NCBI GenBank assembly: GCA_964448445.1
Contig: CAYVAU010000010.1
Span: forward strand, 1-34,758
Origin: B73-G16 sp964448445
GTDB lineage: Bacteria > Desulfobacterota > B13-G15
Direction: 5' to 3'
DNA: 34,758 nucleotides
Position 1 is the stretch's first letter, and each line of letters begins with the position of its first letter. The position numbers and the translations under genes are program-made. Positions 29,576 through 34,758 of the stretch are shown here, one piece after another. The notes under the pieces were generated by a model. It did not search any database. It saw only the letters and a program-made list of their open reading frames with translations, and was not told the DNA's origin.

Positions 29576-32203
29576 TTGATCACCGTGGAGGTGATCGTCA
29601 CCCACATCAATGCCGATTTCGATTCCCTCGGCTCTATGGTCGCCGCTCAGAAGCTCTATCCTGAAGCAGTGGTGGTCTTCCCCGGTTCTCAGGAACGAAG
29701 TCTCAGGGATTTCCTCATCCGATCGGCCCTCTACATGCTCAATGTGAGGCGGATGAGGGATGTGCGGATGGAGGAGATAAGGCGCCTCATCGTCGTGGAC
29801 ACGCGCCAGAGGTCGCGTATTGGCGGTTTCTCACAGCTTCTGGACCGCCCCGGGGTCGAGGTCCACATCTATGACCACCATCCCCCTTCAGGGGACGATT
29901 TCAGCGGCGATCTGGAGGTCGTGGAGCAGAGGGGAGCGAATACCACCCTTATGACCCGCTTGCTTAAGCAACGGGGTTTGGAGCCCTCCCCCGAGGAGGC
30001 CACGGTTATGCTCCTGGGGATATACGAGGATACCGGCTCCTTTACCTTCCCTTCGACCACCCCGGAAGACTTGGAGGCGGCCTCCTATCTCCTGGCCCTT
30101 GGAGCTGACCTGAAGGTGGTCACCGAGATAATGTCGCGGGAGATGACTTCCGAGCAGGTCATGTTCCTCAACCAGATGCTCGAGAACGCGGAGCGCTATA
30201 ACATCCACGGGCTGGACATCCTCGTCACTGTGGCCTCCTCCGAGGAGTATCTCCAGGATGCCGCCTTTCTGGTCCATAAACTCCGGGCAATGGAAATGCC
30301 CGATGGATTGTTCGCCCTTCTGAGGATGGGGGACAGAATTTTCCTTATAGCCCGATCGAGGGTCGACGAACTGGACGTGAGCAAGGTGGCCATGGAGTTC
30401 GGTGGAGGGGGACACCCTACGGCTGCCTCTGCGACCATCAAGGACATGACGCTGCATGAGGCCAAGGACAAACTCCTCGGACTCCTCCCGCGGATTATAA
30501 AGCCAAAGCTGGTGGCCAAGGACATGATGACCACCCCTTTAAAGACCATTTCGCCGGTGACGACCATAAAGGAAGCCCACCAGATCATGCAGAGGTACGG
30601 CCTGGGGATATTGCCCGTTACAGCCGATGGGAAGTTCCTGGGCCTTGTGACATGGGAAGATGTGGAGAAGGGGGTCCTCCATGGCCTCGGGTCAAGGGCC
30701 GTCGGTGATTTCATGAGGCGGGATGTCCCAAAGGTCAACCCCGAGGCCTCTCTCTTTGAGGTCTACGAACACATCGTGAGCGGCAGCCAAAGGCTTCTGC
30801 CAGTGGTCAAGGACGGAAGGCTGCTGGGCGGGATAACCAGAAGCGACCTCCTGCGGGCCCTTTACGCCATCACACCTCCCCTTGAACTGAGGGATTCGAG
30901 TTCCAAAAGGCGAAACGTCAAGGCGCTGCTCCAAGAGAGGCTCCCAAGGGAACTCCTGGAGCTCCTCAGGGAGATGGGCAAGGTCGCCGAGCAGATGGAA
31001 ATGAAGGCGTATCTGGTTGGGGGATTCGTAAGGGATCTCTTCCTCGGCCGGGAGAACCTGGATCTGGATGTGGTAATCGAAGGGGACGGTATTTCCTTCG
31101 CCGAAACCATGGGCAAAAGGCTCGGGGTCACCCCCAAGCTCCACAAACCCATGGGTACCGCAACCCTCTCCTTTGGGGACAGGTTCCGGATTGATGTGGC
31201 CACAGCGAGGCTCGAATATTACCCTCAGCCCGCCTCACCTCCCCGGGTGGAGAAAAGCTCCTTGAAGATGGACCTTTATCGAAGGGACTTCACCATCAAC
31301 ACCCTGGCCATCAATCTCAATCCTTCCTCTTTCGGAGAGCTCATAGATTTCTTCGGGGGGCAGCGGGATTTGAAGGAAAAGGTCATAAGGGTGCTACACG
31401 GACTGAGCTTCGTTGAGGATCCTTCCAGGATCTTCAGAGCCCTCAGGTTCGAAAGTCGTTTCGGGTTCAAGCTGGGTCGTCAGACAGAATCCCTCATGAA
31501 GGCGGCGATCTCCTCGGGTTTTGTGGACAAGCTGAGTGGACACCGGCTCCTCCTGGAGCTGAGATTGATCCTTAAGGAGGAAGACCCCCTGAGGGTCCTC
31601 ATCAGGATGGAGGATTTCGGCTTGCTGAAGGTATTCCACCCGAAACTCTCCCTCACCCCAAGGATCAGGAAGCTTCTCTGCAGGACTGCCGAGGTACTGA
31701 ACTGGTACAGGCTCCTGTTTTTGCCCGAAGAGGTCGATCAATCCACCGTCTACCTGCTTTCTTTGACCGAGGAACTCGGGGAAGCCGAGAGGTCCGAACT
31801 GCTGGAAAGGCTGAGGATACAGGGTGCTTTGAGGAAGAAACTCACCGACGAACGGAGGGAGGGCCAGAAGGCCCTCCGGAGATTGAAGCCCCAAATGGAC
31901 CGCTGGGAGGTGTTTGAGCTCTTGGAACCTTTTTCTCTGGAGGTGCTCCTCTATCTGATGGTCCTCTGCGAAGGAAAGGAAAAGCAGCGCCTTTTGGCGG
32001 ATTTCATTTCCAGGAGTCGCCATATGAGGCCGGAACTTAAGGGGAGAGACCTCCAGGCCTTGGGCATACCCCCAGGCCCTCATTACCAGCAGATACTGAG
32101 GAGGTTGCTGCAGGCTAAGATCAACGGAGAGGTTGAGGGGCGCGAGGGGGAAATCGAGTTGGTAAAGAGGGAGTTTATGGCTAAAATGGCAGAAAGGAAA
32201 TGA
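29576..32203 (+). CDS. DHH phosphoesterase-CBS-CBS-tRNA nucleotidyltransferase (A-adding/CCA) fusion
   Basis: This 875-aa protein starts with a DHH/DHHA1 phosphoesterase (residues 1-310: THINADFDSLGSM, YDHHPP, and the C-terminal FGGGGHPTAASATI). Two CBS domains follow (about 318-435: MMTTPLKTISPVTTIKEAHQ and MRRDVPKVNPEASLFEVYEH). The rest is a class II nucleotidyltransferase head with GGFVRDLFLG and NLDLDVVIEGDG (metal-binding Asp pair), RRDFTINTLAIN and PSRIFRALRFESRFG, and an RNA-binding tail. This three-part fusion is known in Desulfobacterota and Aquificota, where it adds A or CCA to tRNA 3' ends; the DHH part may be an oligoribonuclease. TTG 29576 has no clear ribosome site, and GTG 29585 or 29591 could be the true start. 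It ends in ATGA with cooC. Confidence 0.92.
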   Translation: MITVEVIVTHINADFDSLGSMVAAQKLYPEAVVVFPGSQERSLRDFLIRSALYMLNVRRMRDVRMEEIRRLIVVDTRQRSRIGGFSQLLDRPGVEVHIYDHHPPSGDDFSGDLEVVEQRGANTTLMTRLLKQRGLEPSPEEATVMLLGIYEDTGSFTFPSTTPEDLEAASYLLALGADLKVVTEIMSREMTSEQVMFLNQMLENAERYNIHGLDILVTVASSEEYLQDAAFLVHKLRAMEMPDGLFALLRMGDRIFLIARSRVDELDVSKVAMEFGGGGHPTAASATIKDMTLHEAKDKLLGLLPRIIKPKLVAKDMMTTPLKTISPVTTIKEAHQIMQRYGLGILPVTADGKFLGLVTWEDVEKGVLHGLGSRAVGDFMRRDVPKVNPEASLFEVYEHIVSGSQRLLPVVKDGRLLGGITRSDLLRALYAITPPLELRDSSSKRRNVKALLQERLPRELLELLREMGKVAEQMEMKAYLVGGFVRDLFLGRENLDLDVVIEGDGISFAETMGKRLGVTPKLHKPMGTATLSFGDRFRIDVATARLEYYPQPASPPRVEKSSLKMDLYRRDFTINTLAINLNPSSFGELIDFFGGQRDLKEKVIRVLHGLSFVEDPSRIFRALRFESRFGFKLGRQTESLMKAAISSGFVDKLSGHRLLLELRLILKEEDPLRVLIRMEDFGLLKVFHPKLSLTPRIRKLLCRTAEVLNWYRLLFLPEEVDQSTVYLLSLTEELGEAERSELLERLRIQGALRKKLTDERREGQKALRRLKPQMDRWEVFELLEPFSLEVLLYLMVLCEGKEKQRLLADFISRSRHMRPELKGRDLQALGIPPGPHYQQILRRLLQAKINGEVEGREGEIELVKREFMAKMAERK

Positions 32204-32967
32204 AGATCGCTGTTGCGGGAAAGGGAGGAGTGGGCAAGACCACCCTGGCGGGGACAATGGCCCGGTATCTGGCTGACCATGGTTATAGGGTCTTGGCCAT
32301 AGACGCCGATCCTGACGCCAATCTCGCTTCGGCTTTGGGTTTCAGCGAGAAGGACCTCAAAGGCCTCATCCCCCTCGCCCAGATGAAGGAATTGATACAG
32401 GAGCGCACGGGGGCCTTCGGGGGGATATTCAAGCTCAACCCGAAGGTGGATGACATTCCCGATACCTATAGCCGAACGCGAAACGGGGTGAAACTGCTGG
32501 TACTTGGAGGGATCCCAAAGGCCGGCAGCGGCTGCTTTTGCCCAGAGAGTGCGCTACTCAAGACCCTGATCCATCACATCCTGGTGAGGCGAAAGGAAGT
32601 GGTCATAGTGGACATGGAAGCGGGACTCGAGCACCTGAGTCGCGGCAGTACGCGCTGGGTGGACGCCTTTCTGGTCGTTGTGGAACCGGGACAGAGGAGC
32701 ATCTCCACCGCATGGCAGATCAGACAGATGGCCATTGATCTGGGGATCCGAAGGATCTTTGCGGTTGGCAACAAGGTGGCCTCAGAAGAAGATCGAAAGA
32801 TCATAGAGGAAGGAATCAAGGGCATCGAGATGCTCGGACACATACCCTTTCTGCAATCAATTATTGAAGCCGACAAAAAAGGGATCTCACCCTATGACCT
32901 CGACCCCCGGGTCAAAGAAGAAGCGGGAAGGATTACAAAAAGGCTCTTGCAGCTTATAAGTCCGTGA
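32200..32967 (+). CDS. cooC: CooC-type nickel-insertion ATPase
   Basis: This 255-aa MinD/SIMIBI-class ATPase is the maturation factor that loads nickel into carbon monoxide dehydrogenase. The deviant P-loop GKGGVGKTT is at 7-15, AIDADPDANL at 33-42, and the nickel-binding Cys112-x-Cys114 pair in GCFCPE. DMEAGLEHLSRGS near 142 is the switch II/Walker B region. All defining residues are present. It overlaps the upstream gene by ATGA and the downstream by GTGA. No CODH gene is in the window, so the client enzyme is either elsewhere or a different nickel protein. Confidence 0.92.
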   Translation: MKIAVAGKGGVGKTTLAGTMARYLADHGYRVLAIDADPDANLASALGFSEKDLKGLIPLAQMKELIQERTGAFGGIFKLNPKVDDIPDTYSRTRNGVKLLVLGGIPKAGSGCFCPESALLKTLIHHILVRRKEVVIVDMEAGLEHLSRGSTRWVDAFLVVVEPGQRSISTAWQIRQMAIDLGIRRIFAVGNKVASEEDRKIIEEGIKGIEMLGHIPFLQSIIEADKKGISPYDLDPRVKEEAGRITKRLLQLISP

Positions 32968-34031
32968 TACCCGTCGTATCGACCCACTGCAGGGATTATG
33001 CCCTCGCTGAGGTAAGAAGGGCCGTGGAGGAGGTCCTCGAGCCCTTGGGGGGAATAGAGGCCTTTGTCAAGCCGGGGCAAAGGGTCTTGCTCAAACCAAA
33101 CCTTCTTAGGGCCTCCTCTCCCGAGAGGGGGGTGACCACCCATCCGGCCCTAGTCCGGGTCATTTCGGAGATGGTGAGGGATGTAGGAGCCCGACCGGTC
33201 ATAGCCGATAGCCCTTCTCTCGGTCCCTGGATCTTGGTGGCCAGGATGACGGGCATGGCCGAGGTGGCCAAGGGGACGGGGGCCGAACTGCTGAACCTCA
33301 ATCGAGCAGTTACCGTTCGCACCCCTAAAGGGTTTTCCTTCCGTGTCTTGGAACTGGCCAGGGAGGTCTTCGAGGTCGATTGCATAATCAACATCCCCAA
33401 GCTCAAGACCCACTCGATGACCCTCCTGACCCTGGGGGTCAAAAACCTCTTCGGCTGTGTCCCGGGCTTCAGGAAATCCTCATGGCACTTAAAGACCGGG
33501 ACCAATAGGGAGCTCTTTGCGACCCTGCTCCTTGAGATCTCCCTTTTGATTAAACCTTCTTTGACGATCCTGGATGCCATCTGGGCCATGGAGGGGAACG
33601 GACCTACCGCGGGGGAGCTGCGATTTGTGGGGCGGATCCTGGCATCCCCCGACCCGCTGGCCCTGGACAGGGCCGTTGTGGAGGCCCTTGGCCTTGACCC
33701 CCCTTCGCTGCTCACCCTCGGGGTGGCGGACAAAAGGGGTATCCTTCCAGAGGTGGACTTCATAGGTGATTCCCTCCGACTTGACGGATTCAAGCTTCCG
33801 GATACCGTCCCTCCCCTCCCCCGCCCTTTTCGTGGGCTCTTCCGCAACCTCCTCACCCCGAAGCCGAAGATCGACCGCTCCAAATGCACGGGTTGCGGGG
33901 AATGTGTCAGGGTGTGCCCTCCCAAGGCCATATCCTTGAAGGGAAAGACGCCCTCGGTGGACTACGAGGCCTGCATTCGATGTTATTGCTGCCAGGAGAT
34001 CTGTAGCCAGGGGGCCGTGAGGCTCAAGTGA
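32964..34031 (+). CDS. DUF362 domain protein with C-terminal 2[4Fe-4S] ferredoxin
   Basis: This 355-aa protein has a DUF362 domain (about residues 1-290) with the family pattern KPGQRVLLKPNLL, THPALVRVISEMV, NIPKLKTHSMTLLTLGVKNL and LTILDAIWAMEGNGP. A short linker leads to a bacterial-type ferredoxin with two Cys clusters: CTGCGECVRVCPP and CIRCYCCQEICSQ. The start GTG shares GTGA with the cooC stop. DUF362 proteins are widespread in anaerobes and often linked to Fe-S or nickel chemistry, but no reaction is established. Tight coupling to cooC suggests a supporting role in metal-centre assembly or electron supply; that is inference. Confidence 0.88.
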   Translation: MIPVVSTHCRDYALAEVRRAVEEVLEPLGGIEAFVKPGQRVLLKPNLLRASSPERGVTTHPALVRVISEMVRDVGARPVIADSPSLGPWILVARMTGMAEVAKGTGAELLNLNRAVTVRTPKGFSFRVLELAREVFEVDCIINIPKLKTHSMTLLTLGVKNLFGCVPGFRKSSWHLKTGTNRELFATLLLEISLLIKPSLTILDAIWAMEGNGPTAGELRFVGRILASPDPLALDRAVVEALGLDPPSLLTLGVADKRGILPEVDFIGDSLRLDGFKLPDTVPPLPRPFRGLFRNLLTPKPKIDRSKCTGCGECVRVCPPKAISLKGKTPSVDYEACIRCYCCQEICSQGAVRLK

Positions 34032-34758
34032 GGAACATCAAGCTCACCATAGAATATGACGGCACCGACTTCCACGGATGGCAAAGGCAACCCAAAGAGA
34101 GGACCGTTCAAGGGGTCCTGGAGGAGGCCATAGCACAGGTGCTGGGACACAGGGTGAGGCTCATTGGGGCAAGTCGGACCGACCGTGGCGTGCACGCCCT
34201 GGGACAGGTCGCCAATTTCAAAACCACATCAAAACTGCCCCCTCAGACGATGCTCAAGGCCTTCAACGCCGTCCTCCCCGAAGATGTGGTCATACGAGAG
34301 GTAGAAGAGGTCCCCTTGGATTTTCACGCCCGCTACAGGGCGAAATCCAAAGTTTACGAGTACAGACTGTTTCTGTGGCCCGTGCGTTCCCCTCTGCAGA
34401 GGCGGTTCAGTTGGCATATACCGGATTCCCTTGACATCGGGGCCATGAGGGAATGTTGCCGGATGCTCATAGGGACGCACGACTTCTCCAGCTTCATGCT
34501 CAGCGGATCCGACACCAAAAACCCCATAAGGGAGATGCAGAGGGCCGAAATCCTGTTGAGACCTCCCCGCCACATCGCCTTCGTCTTTGAGGCCACAGGG
34601 TTTCTCAGGGGAATGGTGAGGAGTATCGTCGGGACCCTGGTGGATGTGGGCCGGGGAAAGCTGAACCCAGTGCAGTTTAAGGAGATCATGGAAGCCAGGG
34701 ACCGCAGCAGGGCTTCCATTACTGCGCCTCCCCAGGGCCTTTTCCTCGTGGAGGTGAA
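34028..34758 (+). CDS. truA: tRNA pseudouridine38-40 synthase TruA (3' end outside window)
   Basis: At least 243 residues are seen, and the frame is open to the window end; bacterial TruA is about 245-270 aa, so little is missing. The enzyme converts uridine 38-40 of the tRNA anticodon stem to pseudouridine. LTIEYDGTDFHGWQRQP (6-22) is the family start, catalytic Asp52 is in ASRTDRGVHALGQV, and ARYRAKSKVYEYR and FLRGMVRSIVGTLVDVGRG follow. GTG 34028 shares GTGA with the DUF362 stop. Confidence 0.95.
   Translation, partial: MRNIKLTIEYDGTDFHGWQRQPKERTVQGVLEEAIAQVLGHRVRLIGASRTDRGVHALGQVANFKTTSKLPPQTMLKAFNAVLPEDVVIREVEEVPLDFHARYRAKSKVYEYRLFLWPVRSPLQRRFSWHIPDSLDIGAMRECCRMLIGTHDFSSFMLSGSDTKNPIREMQRAEILLRPPRHIAFVFEATGFLRGMVRSIVGTLVDVGRGKLNPVQFKEIMEARDRSRASITAPPQGLFLVEV

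Noticed and set aside
29888..30738. - strand open frames of 180-189 aa in the DHH region
   Set aside because: Antisense shadows of the DHH-CBS-nucleotidyltransferase gene.
1..34758. CRISPR array, prophage, transposase, tRNA or rRNA
   Set aside because: No spaced direct repeats, integrase or transposase motifs, or cloverleaf/rRNA blocks were found by reading both strands.

Overview
The window reads as chromosomal DNA from an anaerobic, probably thermophilic Gram-negative bacterium, most like Desulfobacterota/Thermodesulfobacteriota. Evidence for this is oxygen-sensitive Fe-S chemistry (2-hydroxyacyl-CoA dehydratase-type proteins, CooC, a DUF362-ferredoxin protein), a Gram-negative PilMNOPQ pilus operon with secretin, heavy AGG/AGA arginine codon use, frequent GTG/TTG starts and very tight packing. 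The phylum is inferred from gene content, not from a marker comparison. No tRNA, rRNA, CRISPR array or insertion sequence was seen, and no gene-free stretch exceeds about 110 bases.

Layout. (1) 1-3804, + strand: the end of a DNA-modification/defence cassette, with the C-terminal part of a DUF1156 adenine-specific methylase and a complete DUF499 AAA-type ATPase. (2) 8829-3872, - strand: a fully overlapping operon of three different 2-hydroxyacyl-CoA dehydratase-family proteins, one ATP-dependent activator and RNA 3'-phosphate cyclase (rtcA). (3) 8900-15102, + strand: mobA, an exported TPR protein, a rimI-pyrK fusion, pyrD and recJ, again overlapping. (4) 15190-22012, + strand: a signalling block made of a membrane diguanylate cyclase, a REC-HD-GYP phosphodiesterase, a PilZ/zinc-ribbon/SAM-methyltransferase fusion and a multi-TM hybrid histidine kinase. 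Much of this block is AT-rich, unlike its surroundings. (5) 29513-22015, - strand: PBP1A, then pilM-N-O-P-Q and an AMIN-amidase. (6) 29576-34758, + strand: a DHH-CBS-CBS-tRNA nucleotidyltransferase fusion, cooC, a DUF362-ferredoxin gene and truA, which runs off the end.

The most interesting candidate is block 4. The four genes together could make, degrade and sense cyclic di-GMP. The PilZ sensor is fused to a methyltransferase resembling the family annotated as 3-hydroxypalmitate methyl ester (PhcB-like) synthases, and lies 3 bases upstream of a multi-TM sensor kinase resembling PhcS-type receptors. I infer a c-di-GMP-gated, methyl-ester-type cell signalling system placed convergently against the type IV pilus operon. 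A second candidate is the three-subunit, one-activator dehydratase-family operon, whose Cys ligand pattern suggests an ATP-driven low-potential reductase or dehydratase of unknown substrate.
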